In this document: piece by piece, positions 24,115 through 34,700 of the stretch
Numbering within the stretch: the first letter of the stretch is position 1
Layout of the letters: the number at the start of each line of letters is the position of its first letter
Origin: Methylophaga thalassica MP
GTDB lineage: Bacteria; Pseudomonadota; Gammaproteobacteria; Nitrosococcales; Methylophagaceae
Length of the DNA: 64,000 nt
Reading direction: 5' to 3'
Assembly: GCF_000214595.1 (NCBI RefSeq)
Contig: NZ_AFIG01000001.1
Coordinates: 2,026,382 to 2,090,381, forward strand
The notes under the pieces: model-generated
Told to the model about the DNA's origin: nothing
Seen by the model: only the letters and a program-made list of their open reading frames with translations
Databases searched by the model: none
Program-made: the position numbers and the translations under genes

Positions 24115-26502
24115 TCAATCTGCGTCGTCAAAGTCCCCTTTCCGGGTGGGATTGGGTTTAGCCGACTTTGAACGTTTCTCGGCTTTTTCATGATGTGAGT
24201 CTGAATGCTGTTGATCATCAGTATCATCATTAAACAGCTCTTTCACTTCCACCTCATTCACCATACGCAGTGGCGCCGCAGGCGCTTTACCCTGTTTGTC
24301 CTCACCAAAGTATAGAGTGAGATGTGGGAATGGAATTTCGATACCCGCCGCATCCAGATGACGTTTAACCAAACGGTTATAGGCACGACCGATACTCCAC
24401 TGACTGCCCGGTAAGGTTTTGATTCTGACACGCACATTGACTGAACTATCTGCCAGCGCAGTGACCCCATGTACTTCCAGTTCTTCTGTCAGGATTTGTG
24501 AACGATTAGCATCATCTGACATCAACTCAGCAAAGGCTTCACGTAATTTAACGATCACTTCATCCGTATCTTCACGATAAGCGACACCATACTCACCGAC
24601 ATGGTAGGCAAACTCACGCATATAGTTAGATACCGTGCCGACAGATGAGAACGGAATAATATGGAAAGTGCCCGACAAATCACGTAAGCCTAAAGAACGA
24701 ATGGTCAGTTTTTCTGCTACACCGGTAATACCATCAGCAGTGACCACATCTCCGGTATTTATCGCATTCTCTAACTGGATAAATATTCCGGTAATCACAT
24801 CCTGCACCAGCTTCTGGGCACCAAAGCCAATCGCTAAGCCCATTACACCTGCACCAGCAATCAAAGGACCGATATTGATACCAATTTCAGACAGCACAAT
24901 CATCGTCGTCATCACAATAATGGTGATGGCAATGGCATTTCTGAAAATGGTAAGTAAGGTTTTCTCTCTGGCGCTCGGCATGCGACCACTTTCTTCCGGA
25001 TTCAAGCGGTGTTCTATCCAGCTTGCCAACACGATCCAGGTCAACATGGCCACCGCAATAATGAAGAAAATCGAAATGGCTGAGGTAATCACGTGCATAC
25101 CCACTGGTGAGGCAAGCCATGCAGCTAAATTAACGATGCCCCACGCATCCAGAATTGTGCTGATAATGAGCAGTACAACAATCAGTTTGAACACTTTGAA
25201 TACCCGAGGCAGTTGCTCGTTTATTCGTGCCTCTGCATTGGCTAAGTGCTGGTTGAGGATATAAGGCAGTCTGATGCTATAGCTCGCTGCCATATCCAGT
25301 AAAGCGATAATCCCCATACCTACTAATGCAGCGATCACCGTTTTCAGTGTGGCTAATAATATGATGGGTAAGGCTTCTTCAGAATTAACGAGTAAACCTG
25401 CACCCAGCACTAAAAAGTAGGCAATGGCAAACCAATGCCAAGTTTTCGCCAGTACGCGGAGGGTGACATCATTCACGCCAAAATGACTATGTTTCGCTGT
25501 AGCAATCAACTGCTCTCTCACTATGTTTTTATTACGCAAAACCACACTTAATGCAAAAATCACCGTAAACAGAACAATAAACAAATTCGCTAATTGACTC
25601 AGGCTTTCTGAAATTGACATGGCAAGGAATGGCACGATAAACAACGTGCCATAACCCACCAATGAGACGATTGTTGAGAAGAAGCTAGACCAGTAACGCG
25701 CTGTTTCCGAGGACAGACTTAATAAACGTAACCCTTCGTTCCTAGACGCAAAGATCGCTCTGATAACAACTTTGGTTAATTCCACTGCCAGGAAAATATT
25801 CAAGAATAAGGTTTCAGAAACCGCGATTTCACCCATTTTTCCGACACCCAACAGAGCCACGCCGTATCCGGCAAGCCACGCAAATGCAACTACGGCGACA
25901 TCCACTACGGTAGCGATGATGACCGCGGTGACTTTGATAACCAGCGCATGGGTATTGTGTTCACGTAAGGCAAATTGATTGGTACTACGGAAAATAATTC
26001 GGGCCAGTAAGCGAAACAAAATAAAACTGGCAATGGTGGCAGCCGCGACAATCGCCACTGAGATTAAATCTGAGAACCAGCCTTTAGTGGTTTTATCTGT
26101 GCCATCCCAGATTGAAGTCAGTGCCTGCCAACTTCCTGTTAACGTCGACATCATGGTTTGCACAACGGTCTGACTTTTTTCAGCTATGGCTGCAGCAAAC
26201 GAATCATCTACTTTCTTTTCAGATGCTTTTGCTTTCTCAGCAGATGAAGTTTCAGTGCTCGTTTTATCCGCATTTTCGGATAAACCTTTTAGCTCTTTGA
26301 TCAACTTATCGCGAGAATCAGGATTTTCGATAATATTCGCTAAACTTCGATATACATCTGCTTGAGATTCACTGCCAGATGAAGCTTGTGCTTCCTGTGC
26401 TGCGGTATTTGCCATTGAGATGGCAGGTAATGAAACCGCTATCGTGAAAATAAAAAGAAATAAGAATTTTGTTAGAGAAGTCGTTATTAAAACGTTTGGC
26501 AC
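24115..26502 (-). CDS. Large MscS-family mechanosensitive channel (YbiO-like)
   Basis: A 795-residue inner-membrane protein with a signal peptide (residues 1-30), a periplasmic Ala/Ser/Glu-rich region with coiled-coil character (about 31-125), many membrane helices (about 140-560) and the MscS core: the pore helix with GAGVMGLAIGFGAQKLVQDV near residue 560, then FIQLENAINTGDVV and the beta domain with IPFSS. The C-terminal 60 residues are a charged hydrophilic tail. Length and layout resemble Escherichia coli YbiO (741). It releases solutes upon hypo-osmotic shock. It stands alone and is divergent from the MFS gene. Confidence 0.9.
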   Translation of the reverse strand: MPNVLITTSLTKFLFLFIFTIAVSLPAISMANTAAQEAQASSGSESQADVYRSLANIIENPDSRDKLIKELKGLSENADKTSTETSSAEKAKASEKKVDDSFAAAIAEKSQTVVQTMMSTLTGSWQALTSIWDGTDKTTKGWFSDLISVAIVAAATIASFILFRLLARIIFRSTNQFALREHNTHALVIKVTAVIIATVVDVAVVAFAWLAGYGVALLGVGKMGEIAVSETLFLNIFLAVELTKVVIRAIFASRNEGLRLLSLSSETARYWSSFFSTIVSLVGYGTLFIVPFLAMSISESLSQLANLFIVLFTVIFALSVVLRNKNIVREQLIATAKHSHFGVNDVTLRVLAKTWHWFAIAYFLVLGAGLLVNSEEALPIILLATLKTVIAALVGMGIIALLDMAASYSIRLPYILNQHLANAEARINEQLPRVFKVFKLIVVLLIISTILDAWGIVNLAAWLASPVGMHVITSAISIFFIIAVAMLTWIVLASWIEHRLNPEESGRMPSAREKTLLTIFRNAIAITIIVMTTMIVLSEIGINIGPLIAGAGVMGLAIGFGAQKLVQDVITGIFIQLENAINTGDVVTADGITGVAEKLTIRSLGLRDLSGTFHIIPFSSVGTVSNYMREFAYHVGEYGVAYREDTDEVIVKLREAFAELMSDDANRSQILTEELEVHGVTALADSSVNVRVRIKTLPGSQWSIGRAYNRLVKRHLDAAGIEIPFPHLTLYFGEDKQGKAPAAPLRMVNEVEVKELFNDDTDDQQHSDSHHEKAEKRSKSAKPNPTRKGDFDDAD

Positions 26503-26709
26503 AAAGCACTCCCAAATTAGGCCAGATTAAATATTGTGAAAAAGATAATGGTATGCAACCTTACCAATTCAGCAAAGCACACACAAATTACTACATATGA
26601 ATGACAGTGAATAAATCGTGATGATTCCATCGCCTGTCACACTGGTAGAATAACCCTACTCTTTGTCAAAGACCATGACTAACCAGACGCATTTCAAATA
26701 GGAATTATT

Positions 26710-27927
26710 ATGGATTCTGATATCCGACTCAGCTACGCCGGATTGTTAAAAAATCATTTTGGATTGATTGCAGCAGCCTACCTGGCGGTTTTTACCGGTA
26801 ATCTGGGACAAAGCTTTTTTATTGGCCTGTTCAGGACCGATATCAGTGAATATCTCAATATTTCTGCCGGTGAATTTGGCTCACTCTATGCTGTCATTAC
26901 CATGATAAGTGGTTTTCTGGTGATGCATTTTGGTCCCAAGATTGACTGGATAGCTCCCCGACGTTACGTGCTGAGCGTACTTACTGCACTGACCATAGGC
27001 GTATTAATGCTCACCCTTTCTCCCTGGTGGGGCTTATGTATTTTCGGGCTGGGTCTACAACGTTTATGTGGTCAGGGCTTAATGACTCACTTTGGCAGCA
27101 CCCTTGCCGGACGCGAATTTAAAACCAATCGTGGTAAAGCCCTAGGACTTGTCACTTTAGGCATGCCTACCGGTGAAATCATCTTACCGCCCATTATTGC
27201 TTTGATGGCCGTCAGCTACAGCTGGCAACAAGTCTGGTGGAGTATTCTGGCTGTGCTGATTGTGCTGTGGGTGTTACTGATTCTATTTGTTGACTGGCCG
27301 CCAGCTCCACGTCAAAAGCATGAAAACAAACAACATAAAGACGCTGGGCCCAGCCCGACTCGCGATCTGCGTTTCTGGTTATTGCTACCGATGCTGATGG
27401 TATTGCCTATTACCCTGACCGGTATTTTTATCTATCAGGCTCAGATGACTGTCGACTTATTAGCCAGCCCAACCACTTATGCACTGGCGTTAACTGGTCT
27501 CGGTATTGCTCGTTTCCCAGGTGCGTTATTAGGTGGCCGCTGGATTGATGAATACGGTGCCACCACACTCGCCAAACTTTATTTAGTGCCGTTTGCTTTG
27601 GCCTTATTATTTGCAGCGACCATCGGAGGTGATATTGGAATCTGGGTATTAATGCTCGGTGCGGGCACCGCTCTGGGTATGTCCTCCCCTATCGGTGATA
27701 CCTTATTAGTACGGCTGTGGGGACGTGATCACCTGGGTCAGGTACGATCATTAAAATCCGCCTTTTTAGTGTTTTCTACCGGTATCGCACCGGCATTTTT
27801 GGGCTTTATGATCGATGCCAGCGTGACCTTTCAGAGCATCCTATTGGGCATGCTGACTTTCTTAGTCATCGCCTGGGTATTAGCACAAGGGCCCATTAGA
27901 GAAGCGCATAATAGCCCGAGCGATTGA
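26710..27927 (+). CDS. Major facilitator superfamily transporter
   Basis: A 405-residue protein with about twelve hydrophobic segments and the central hydrophilic loop (PPAPRQKHENKQHKDAG region) separating two six-helix halves. The loop after helix 2 shows IDWIAPRRYVLS, a variant of the MFS A-motif. No substrate can be assigned from sequence alone. GGAATTATT precedes the ATG. It converges on the SDR gene, with no clear terminator between them. Confidence 0.88.
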   Translation: MDSDIRLSYAGLLKNHFGLIAAAYLAVFTGNLGQSFFIGLFRTDISEYLNISAGEFGSLYAVITMISGFLVMHFGPKIDWIAPRRYVLSVLTALTIGVLMLTLSPWWGLCIFGLGLQRLCGQGLMTHFGSTLAGREFKTNRGKALGLVTLGMPTGEIILPPIIALMAVSYSWQQVWWSILAVLIVLWVLLILFVDWPPAPRQKHENKQHKDAGPSPTRDLRFWLLLPMLMVLPITLTGIFIYQAQMTVDLLASPTTYALALTGLGIARFPGALLGGRWIDEYGATTLAKLYLVPFALALLFAATIGGDIGIWVLMLGAGTALGMSSPIGDTLLVRLWGRDHLGQVRSLKSAFLVFSTGIAPAFLGFMIDASVTFQSILLGMLTFLVIAWVLAQGPIREAHNSPSD

Positions 27928-27981
27928 TGATGGAATCATTGCTCAGGCTATTTAAGACGCTTCATAGAATATTTAAGAAAA

Positions 27982-28776
27982 CTATGGGCAGGTATAACCA
28001 CCATCAATCACTAAGTCTGTGCCGGTCATAAATGATGATTCATCAGAGGCCAGAAAAATTGTGCCGTAAGCGATTTCGTGAGGTTTACCAAAGCGTTTCA
28101 TCGGCACCATTGAGATAAGCGGTTCCCATTCCTCTTTTGGCACACTGCTTTCAAATAAGTTGGTATCAAACATCCCCGGACAAATCGCATTGACGCGGAT
28201 ATTGTCGCCGACAAACTCCATTGCCGCTGATTTGGTCATTAAACGCACAGCGCCTTTTGTGCTCTGGTAAGCGGTTGAAACACCGGCCCCAGCAATACCG
28301 TAAATGGAAGCAAAGTTAACTATCGAACCACCACCCGCACGTTTCATCGCTGGTACTGCTGCTTTCATGCCTAATAAAACACCTAGCTGGTTGATATTCA
28401 CTATCTGGTAAAACTTCTCGACAGTGTGCTCTAATAAACCAGCGTGATAATAAATCCCGGCATTATTCACCAGCACATCCAGACGACCAAAGTGCTTTTC
28501 GGTTTCAGCTACTGCATCAATCCAGTCTTGCTCCTGAGTAACATCAAGTGCGACAGCAATCGCTTCACCGCCATTCTGATTTATTTCTTCAACCAGATTA
28601 AGCGTCTTTTTCCAGAGGGCATCAGCAGGTTGTTCTTCAGCAATGATCGGATCTTGCTTTAAGTTAGCAGCAACAATTTTTGCCCCTTCTTTTGCCATCA
28701 TCCGGACCTGCTCACTACCCAGCCCACCACCAGCACCTGTGATTAAAATGACTTTATTGTCTAATCTACCCGCCAT
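27982..28776 (-). CDS. SDR-family NAD(P)-dependent oxidoreductase
   Basis: A 264-residue classical short-chain dehydrogenase: cofactor motif TGAGGGLGSEQ (about residues 13-23), NNAG at about 96-99, catalytic Ser in FASIYGIAG, YQSTK (Tyr-x-x-x-Lys), and the C-terminal GYTCP ending with IDGG. The length and the C-terminal DGGYT are typical of hydroxysteroid or glucose 1-dehydrogenase-like members, which use many alcohol substrates, so the actual substrate is unknown. It has its own upstream region of about 190 bases that also contains the terminator of the upstream receiver gene. Confidence 0.88.
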   Translation of the reverse strand: MAGRLDNKVILITGAGGGLGSEQVRMMAKEGAKIVAANLKQDPIIAEEQPADALWKKTLNLVEEINQNGGEAIAVALDVTQEQDWIDAVAETEKHFGRLDVLVNNAGIYYHAGLLEHTVEKFYQIVNINQLGVLLGMKAAVPAMKRAGGGSIVNFASIYGIAGAGVSTAYQSTKGAVRLMTKSAAMEFVGDNIRVNAICPGMFDTNLFESSVPKEEWEPLISMVPMKRFGKPHEIAYGTIFLASDESSFMTGTDLVIDGGYTCP

Positions 28777-28855
28777 TATCGTTTCCTCTAATCTTTTTAA
28801 ATAATGAAAAACAATGGAATTACATTGCTTGTTGGAAACATCGTAAGAGCGAAAA

Positions 28856-28882
28856 AAAAGTGCCGCAAGACGGCACTTTTCA
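28856..28882 (-). terminator. Intrinsic terminator for the double-receiver gene
   Basis: AAAGTGCCG and CGGCACTTT form a stem with loop CAAGA. Read on the minus strand the hairpin is followed by eight T residues, so it terminates transcripts from the minus-strand gene that ends at 28972. Confidence 0.85.
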
Positions 28883-28971
28883 GAGACTTAGTTACTTAAA
28901 AGTAACCTATGGCATCGATTCAGAACGAGTTTTTTATCTAAGCCAAGAAAAAGACTTACGTGGCAGATAAA

Positions 28972-29772
28972 TTAATCCGCATCAAACACCCTGACTAATA
29001 ATTGGCGTATTGCTTCCGGTTCAAAGGGTTTATCACAAATGGCGGTGACACCTGCGGCTTTCACTTCACCCAAACGGGCAGCATCGTCATCACTGGTGAC
29101 CATGATAATGGGAATAAACGCATTATTAAGTTCGTTACGCACATATTCCACTAATTGTTTGCCATCCATATTGGGCATATTCAAGTCGGTAAAAATAAGA
29201 TCAAACTCATTATTTTTAACGGCTTCTGCCCCCTGCTTGCCATCATTTGCTTTGGAAATATCACTCATCCCCAGATTTTTTAACACACGAGTAATGTGGT
29301 TTCGGGCAGTCAGGCTATCGTCAACGACCAGCACTTTAAGTGCTGTAATATCGTAGTTATCTAACTCAAGCCTGGCAGGTTCCATGAAATCAATGGTGGT
29401 TGCCAGGGCTTTTTCTAAATCATGACTATCGAAGGGTTTTGGCAGCAGTGCCACAATTCCAGCTTGGCGAACATCGTCTAATTCCTCAAAACGGGTTTCA
29501 CTAGAGACCAGCATAAAGTGAATATTGGTTTCACTTTTGATCTTACGAGCTAATGCAATCAGTTTTGCTGCATCCATATCCGGTAAATGCAAAGCACTAA
29601 TCACCAGATCTGGCGGGTATTGCATCATGATTTTTAATGCTTCCATACCGGAAGCCACACCCTCAATGTTATATACACCGGCCTGTTGCAGGTGGGTGAC
29701 AATAATTTTCCGCTGGGTTGAAGATGGCTCTACTAGAACAATCGACAAATCCGACAAACTCACTGAAGCCAT
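28972..29772 (-). CDS. Double-receiver response regulator with a pseudo-receiver
   Basis: A 266-residue protein made only of two CheY-like domains. Receiver 2 (about 143-266) has all phosphorylation residues: D151-D152, D196 in FTDLNMP, T226 and K248. Receiver 1 (about 8-128) has E15-P16 in place of the acidic pair and A60 (VISALHLP) where the phosphoacceptor Asp should be, while S90 and K112 are kept. So only receiver 2 should be phosphorylated, and receiver 1 is likely a dimer or partner-binding module. GGAG sits 7 bases before the start. It is divergent from a chemoreceptor gene. Confidence 0.9.
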   Translation of the reverse strand: MASVSLSDLSIVLVEPSSTQRKIIVTHLQQAGVYNIEGVASGMEALKIMMQYPPDLVISALHLPDMDAAKLIALARKIKSETNIHFMLVSSETRFEELDDVRQAGIVALLPKPFDSHDLEKALATTIDFMEPARLELDNYDITALKVLVVDDSLTARNHITRVLKNLGMSDISKANDGKQGAEAVKNNEFDLIFTDLNMPNMDGKQLVEYVRNELNNAFIPIIMVTSDDDAARLGEVKAAGVTAICDKPFEPEAIRQLLVRVFDAD

Positions 29773-30032
29773 AGTCCAACTCCGTTGTTATAAAACAGGC
29801 TAAGCCTAATATAGCAAGAAGAAACAAAGCTTCATAATCTAAAGTCGCGATTGTGCTTGTAGATTAATTGCAGTCAACTTTAATACTTTTCCCCTAACTA
29901 TTAGCTAGTTAGCTTTGGATTAACAAAACTCATCATTAAATTACTAAATTTTCATTTTTTAAGGTCGTTAAGGATTAAAGGTAGTTATCAACCATGTCTT
30001 GCCAACTACAGCCGTTTTCTCGAGGAGTAAAT

Positions 30033-32003
30033 ATGAGCATAGGAAACATTTATCACAATGCATCAGTGATGAAAAAATCGATGATTCCACCTGCTGTCAT
30101 GACTGTGATGCTCACTATCCTACTCATCGTCATCACAACAAACCTCAAAACTGTCTCTAATAACATTGATGATGTTGTTTACAACTTAGCACCGGATACG
30201 GATTTAGCTGCCCAAATCATGAACAAAGTGAATGAGAAAAGGCTGCAGGTGAAAAACTATATCAAGACTTCCGATAACAGTAATGTAGAAAAATTTAAGT
30301 CGATAGCTGACGAATTACAACAGCTTATTACTACGGCTCAGACAGACATTAAAGCATCAGATCGCGTCAAGCTGATTAATGAAATTGATGAATTAAACAG
30401 TCGTTATGATGAAGCTTTTCATAATGATGTTGTCGCTAACATGTCCATCAGAAATAACATCGTTTATGACAACTTAAATAAAAATGGGAAGTTAGCTGAA
30501 AAAAGTTTAGATGGCATACTGAATTCTGCCCACGATAACTATGATATCGAAGCCACTTTTTATGCAGGGGAAACACTTAAGTCTTTTTTATTATCACGAC
30601 TCTATGTCTTCAAATATTTAGATACCAATAGTATTGATGATAACAACCTAGCTCAAAAAGAACTTAAATCCACCCAACAATGGTTAGAAGAATTACTCGC
30701 CAACACAATAGACAACCAAAGCTTGCAGTCTGCCCGTGAAGCAGCCATACAAATCGAAGCGTATAAAAACGGTTTTATCGAGTTAGTCGCAGCTATTACA
30801 AAAAGAAACAATGCTATCAATAATGTGTTGGACACAAATGGCCCTATCATTTCCAGTAAAACGCAGGCTCTGAAAGACAGTGTGTTTAAGTCAATGATTG
30901 AGCAGGGAGAACAGGCAAAAACCAATATCATCAAAACAGAGCGCTTTAGCTACCTTGTCTATGCCATTGCGGCTATCGCTGGCATATTTATTTCTTTCAA
31001 ACTCGCGCAGGGCATCGTTAACCCCATTGAAAAAATGAAAGGCGTTATGGACAAAGTGGCTGATGGTAACCTGACCCTACGTATCGATATTGATAACAAG
31101 GATGAGCTGGGTCAGTTTGCGGATAATTTCAATCAATTTGTCGCCCAATTAGAACAACTGATAAGAGAAATTGCACTGGCAACTGAACATCTATCTACTG
31201 CTGCTGAAGAAACCTCCAGTGTGACAAGAGACTCCACACAGAACATTCTCAAACAGCAAAATGAAACCAGCCTGGTAGCTACTGCCATCAATGAAATGAC
31301 AGCCACTGTTCGTGAAGTCGCCACCAATACTGAACAAGCTTCGCTGGCGGCATCCAATGGAGATCGTGAAGTACGTTCTGGGCAGCTGGTGATCAACCAG
31401 ATGGTTGAATCCATCGAGCGTTTAGTGAATGAAATCGAGCACTCTTCAGGCGTTATTCAAACGCTCAAAACAGGTAGCGTCAACATCGAGACCGTATTGG
31501 ACGTGATTAAAAATATTGCTGAACAAACCAATCTATTGGCATTAAATGCAGCCATCGAAGCCGCACGCGCCGGGGAGCAAGGAAGAGGCTTTGCGGTGGT
31601 GGCAGATGAGGTTCGCTCACTGGCGCAAAAGACACAAGAATCAACATTGGAAATTGAACAGCTTATCGCCACATTACAGTCCAATGCTGACGACGCAGTT
31701 AACTCAATGAATTCCAATAAACTCAGCGTCAGTGCTTTGGCTGAGAAAACCAGCCAGGCAACCGAATCATTGAATAGCATCACTTCTGTCGTTTCATCCA
31801 TCACTGAAATGAATGCTCAAATCGCCACAGCAGCTGAAGAGCAAAGCTACGTTGTCGAGGAAGTGAACAACAACGTCCACAATATTCAGATTATTTCAGA
31901 GAGTAATGCCACGGCTTCTCAACAAATATCATCAGCCAATAATGAAATTGCAGACTTAAGTGCCAAACTCAAAATTCAGGTAATGCGATTCCAGGTTTCC
32001 TAA
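30033..32003 (+). CDS. Methyl-accepting chemotaxis protein (helical-bundle sensor)
   Basis: A 656-residue chemoreceptor. A first membrane helix (about 14-35) and a second (about 305-325) flank a 270-residue helical periplasmic domain, followed by HAMP ([19 protein letters not shown] region) and a signalling domain with the hairpin tip [35 protein letters not shown], seen here as [16 protein letters not shown] and [12 protein letters not shown]. An in-frame ATG lies 39 bases upstream, but ATG at 30033 has GGAG 5-6 bases before it. No C-terminal CheR-binding pentapeptide (ends MRFQVS). Ligand unknown. Confidence 0.93.
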   Translation: MSIGNIYHNASVMKKSMIPPAVMTVMLTILLIVITTNLKTVSNNIDDVVYNLAPDTDLAAQIMNKVNEKRLQVKNYIKTSDNSNVEKFKSIADELQQLITTAQTDIKASDRVKLINEIDELNSRYDEAFHNDVVANMSIRNNIVYDNLNKNGKLAEKSLDGILNSAHDNYDIEATFYAGETLKSFLLSRLYVFKYLDTNSIDDNNLAQKELKSTQQWLEELLANTIDNQSLQSAREAAIQIEAYKNGFIELVAAITKRNNAINNVLDTNGPIISSKTQALKDSVFKSMIEQGEQAKTNIIKTERFSYLVYAIAAIAGIFISFKLAQGIVNPIEKMKGVMDKVADGNLTLRIDIDNKDELGQFADNFNQFVAQLEQLIREIALATEHLSTAAEETSSVTRDSTQNILKQQNETSLVATAINEMTATVREVATNTEQASLAASNGDREVRSGQLVINQMVESIERLVNEIEHSSGVIQTLKTGSVNIETVLDVIKNIAEQTNLLALNAAIEAARAGEQGRGFAVVADEVRSLAQKTQESTLEIEQLIATLQSNADDAVNSMNSNKLSVSALAEKTSQATESLNSITSVVSSITEMNAQIATAAEEQSYVVEEVNNNVHNIQIISESNATASQQISSANNEIADLSAKLKIQVMRFQVS

Positions 32004-32019
32004 CTTATAAAGATGATCC

Positions 32020-32053
32020 AGCCAGTCTCTTTAAAGAGGCTGGCTATTTTTTT
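32020..32053 (+). terminator. Intrinsic terminator after the first chemoreceptor gene
   Basis: AGCCAGTCTC and GAGGCTGGCT form a 10-bp stem with one G-T wobble around TTTAAA, followed by a run of seven T residues. Confidence 0.9.
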
Positions 32054-32152
32054 ACTTCCCAACCCCTCATTTTCCTGTCAAATTTTTCACACTGACTTTT
32101 ATATTATTAGTGACTCACCTATGCTGTATGTGTCAACTGATAAAGGAACCTT

Positions 32153-33685
32153 ATGCCTGAAGATCTGCACATCAAGATTCGTAACTTGGAAAAATCCGAT
32201 TATCCCCAACTCAAATTATTGATGGATAAAATTTACGATGATATTGGTGGCGCCTGGCCAGAACATACTATTTTCAAACTGATTGATGACTTACCTGAAG
32301 GCCAGATTTGTATTATCGATCACGACACCATTATCGGTGTGGCCTTGTCGGTACAAGTGAACTATCAACGTTTCAGTAATCCGCATACCTACGATGATTT
32401 AATCAGTAAAAAAGAAACCATTCTGAATAATAAAAATGGTGATGCTCTATATGGGCTGGATGTACTAATTCATCCAGATTATCGGGGTTACCGCCTAGGC
32501 CGTCGTTTATACGAAGCAAGAAAAGAGCTGTGTCGCCAACATAACCTTAGAGCCATTCTGGCCGGTGGCCGTATTCCAAATTATCACCAGTATGCTGACG
32601 AAATGACGCCTGCCGAGTATTTTGAGGCCGTCAAAAACAAACGTATTTATGATCCCATTCTCACCTTTCAGTTATCGAATGACTTTCAGGTGACGCGTTT
32701 ATTAAAGCAATACCTGCCTGAAGATGAAAAATCTCAGGGTTACGCGACGTTGCTGGAGTGGCGCAATATTTTTTATGAACCGGAAAGTACCGTTATTGAG
32801 ACCCGGAAAACTCAGGTTCGTATCGGCGCGATTCAGTGGCAAATGCGTGAAGTCGAGTCTGTTGAAGAATTGTTAAGTCAGGTCGAATATTTCATTGATG
32901 CCTTATCCAGCTATAAAAGCGACTTTGCTCTGTTCCCTGAGTTTTTCAACTCTCCATTAATGGGACTTAGCCCCGATCAACGTAATCAAACCGAAGCGAT
33001 TCGTTTTTTAGCCAGCTTTACTGAACGTTTTAAAACAGAAATGTCGCAAATGGCTGTGAGCTATAACATCAATATCATCACCGGCTCCATGCCATTATTG
33101 GAGGACGATGTTCTCTATAATGTTAGCTATCTGTGCCGTCGCGATGGCACGATTGAACGACAAACCAAAGTTCATATCACCCCACATGAACGTCGTGACT
33201 GGGTGATTGAAGGCGGTGATCAATTACAAGTCTTTGACACCGATGCAGGTCGTGTTGGCATATTGATTTGTTATGACGTCGAATTTCCTGAGCTGGCTCG
33301 TTTATTGGCACAACAGGATATGGATATTCTTTTTGTACCGTATTGGACTGATACCAAAAATGGTTATCTTCGGGTACGTCACTGTGCCCAGGCTCGCGCC
33401 ATTGAAAATGAATGTTATGTAGTCATTTGTGGCAGTTGCGGCAACTTGCCTCAGGTAGAAAATTTGGATGTGCAATATTCTCAGGCGGCGGTGTTCTCCC
33501 CTTCTGATTTTTCCTATCCTCACGATGCCGTGATGGCTGAAACAACTCCAAATACCGAGATGATTATGTTCTCTGATCTGGACTTGGATAAACTCAAACT
33601 GACTCGCAGTGAGGGCTCGGTAAATAACCTAAAAGACCGACGAACTGAACTCTACACACTGAAGTGGAACGGCAAAACTAAATGA
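32153..33685 (+). CDS. Fused GNAT acetyltransferase and carbon-nitrogen hydrolase
   Basis: A 510-residue two-domain protein. The N-terminal about 210 residues form a GNAT domain (LDVLIHPDYRGYRLGRRLY, where RGYRLGRR is the acetyl-CoA loop). The C-terminal about 290 residues form a nitrilase-superfamily domain with the Glu-Lys-Cys triad: Glu in LFPEFF, Lys in QTKVHI, Cys in LICYDVEFPE. This bifunctional layout is a known family of unknown physiological reaction. AAGGA precedes the ATG by 5 bases. The downstream gene overlaps by 4 bases. Confidence 0.9.
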   Translation: MPEDLHIKIRNLEKSDYPQLKLLMDKIYDDIGGAWPEHTIFKLIDDLPEGQICIIDHDTIIGVALSVQVNYQRFSNPHTYDDLISKKETILNNKNGDALYGLDVLIHPDYRGYRLGRRLYEARKELCRQHNLRAILAGGRIPNYHQYADEMTPAEYFEAVKNKRIYDPILTFQLSNDFQVTRLLKQYLPEDEKSQGYATLLEWRNIFYEPESTVIETRKTQVRIGAIQWQMREVESVEELLSQVEYFIDALSSYKSDFALFPEFFNSPLMGLSPDQRNQTEAIRFLASFTERFKTEMSQMAVSYNINIITGSMPLLEDDVLYNVSYLCRRDGTIERQTKVHITPHERRDWVIEGGDQLQVFDTDAGRVGILICYDVEFPELARLLAQQDMDILFVPYWTDTKNGYLRVRHCAQARAIENECYVVICGSCGNLPQVENLDVQYSQAAVFSPSDFSYPHDAVMAETTPNTEMIMFSDLDLDKLKLTRSEGSVNNLKDRRTELYTLKWNGKTK

Positions 33686-34068
33686 CAGAGCATCCAATCA
33701 TCAGTCAGATCAAAGCAGCAGACGAAGCCATCATCGCAGAAGACTTCGATACGTTATTAGATATTTACACTGACGATGCGCTGCTAGTGGTACAACCCGG
33801 CATGAATGCGATCGGCAAAGCTCAGATCCTTCAGGCATTTGAGAAGATTGCTGTTTATTTTCAACATGGTTTACAGATAAAACAGGCGGCATTAGAAATT
33901 TTAGAAACCGGTGATAGCGCTCTGGTACTAGCCAATACCATTATCTCTGCACCAGGTATCGAACCGACCACAAGACAAGCGACGTATGTCTTTGTTAAAA
34001 ACAGCGATGATATCTGGCGATGTGCTATTGATAACTCTTATGGACATGCCATTCTTCAGAACAAATAA
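33682..34068 (+). CDS. NTF2-like/SnoaL-type protein (DUF4440-like)
   Basis: A 128-residue cone-shaped NTF2-like fold protein: ADEAIIAEDFDTLLDIYTDDALLVVQPG near the start (fragments AIIAEDFDTL and DDALLVVQPG), then GKAQILQAFEKI and a C-terminal WRCAIDNS strand. Members often act as isomerases or small-molecule binding proteins; no specific role can be read here. It overlaps the GNAT-nitrilase gene by 4 bases, which implies co-expression and perhaps a linked metabolic step. Confidence 0.8.
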   Translation: MTEHPIISQIKAADEAIIAEDFDTLLDIYTDDALLVVQPGMNAIGKAQILQAFEKIAVYFQHGLQIKQAALEILETGDSALVLANTIISAPGIEPTTRQATYVFVKNSDDIWRCAIDNSYGHAILQNK

Positions 34069-34099
34069 AAGCAGTGTTACTCATGAATACGAGGCTAAA

Positions 34100-34687
34100 A
34101 TGGAATTAGAAACACAAACAGCTCATATCGCTATGGAAACGGATATTGACCCTGCTGCTGGAGATCAAGCCTATTTTTCTGTATCCACCACCAAGCTGAA
34201 ATGGCTTTATCTCGCCACATTTGGTTTATATGGTATCTATTGGTTTTATAAAAACTGGAAACTTCAGCAGCCTTTTATCGATGGCAAAATTATGCCGGTG
34301 ATGCGTGGCATATTTTCTATTTTTTTCACTCATGCATTAACTAAACGCATCAAACAAAGTATGTTGCGCCAAGACATTCCAGAAAATAAACATTTAGGTT
34401 TTCTTGCAACCATGTTTGTCTTACTGGTCATTTTTGGCAACCTCGCAAGCACCTTAGCTGATAATCATGTGGTACCTGAATATTTCAATATTATCTGGCT
34501 GGTATTGTTTTACCTGAGTGTTTACCCATTGATTGAGCTACAAGACAAAATCAATATGCTTAAGGATGATCCCATTGGCGCCATTAACTCACGCTACGAC
34601 TGGCGAGGCTATACCGCCTTATTCATAGGGGGAGTACTGTGGCTGTTGGCTATCCTTGGTGCAGTTGCCTTAATCGCACAAAACTAA
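34100..34687 (+). CDS. Membrane protein of unknown function, four-helix
   Basis: A 195-residue protein with about four hydrophobic segments. After a soluble acidic N-terminus it has TKLKWLYLATFGLYGIYWFYKNW, here fragments LKWLYLATFGLYGIYWFY, a pattern seen in DUF4234-like membrane proteins (xxLYxIYWFYKxW). A longer frame starts at 33986 inside the upstream gene, but the ATG at 34100 has GAGG 5 bases upstream. Function unknown. It is the third gene of a likely operon 32153-35123. Confidence 0.72.
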   Translation: MELETQTAHIAMETDIDPAAGDQAYFSVSTTKLKWLYLATFGLYGIYWFYKNWKLQQPFIDGKIMPVMRGIFSIFFTHALTKRIKQSMLRQDIPENKHLGFLATMFVLLVIFGNLASTLADNHVVPEYFNIIWLVLFYLSVYPLIELQDKINMLKDDPIGAINSRYDWRGYTALFIGGVLWLLAILGAVALIAQN

Positions 34688-34700
34688 AAGGAGACATATC

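Noticed and set aside
24635-25264. 209-residue open frame on the plus strand
   Set aside because: Antisense to the MscS-type gene, with low-complexity hydrophobic sequence typical of a shadow frame.
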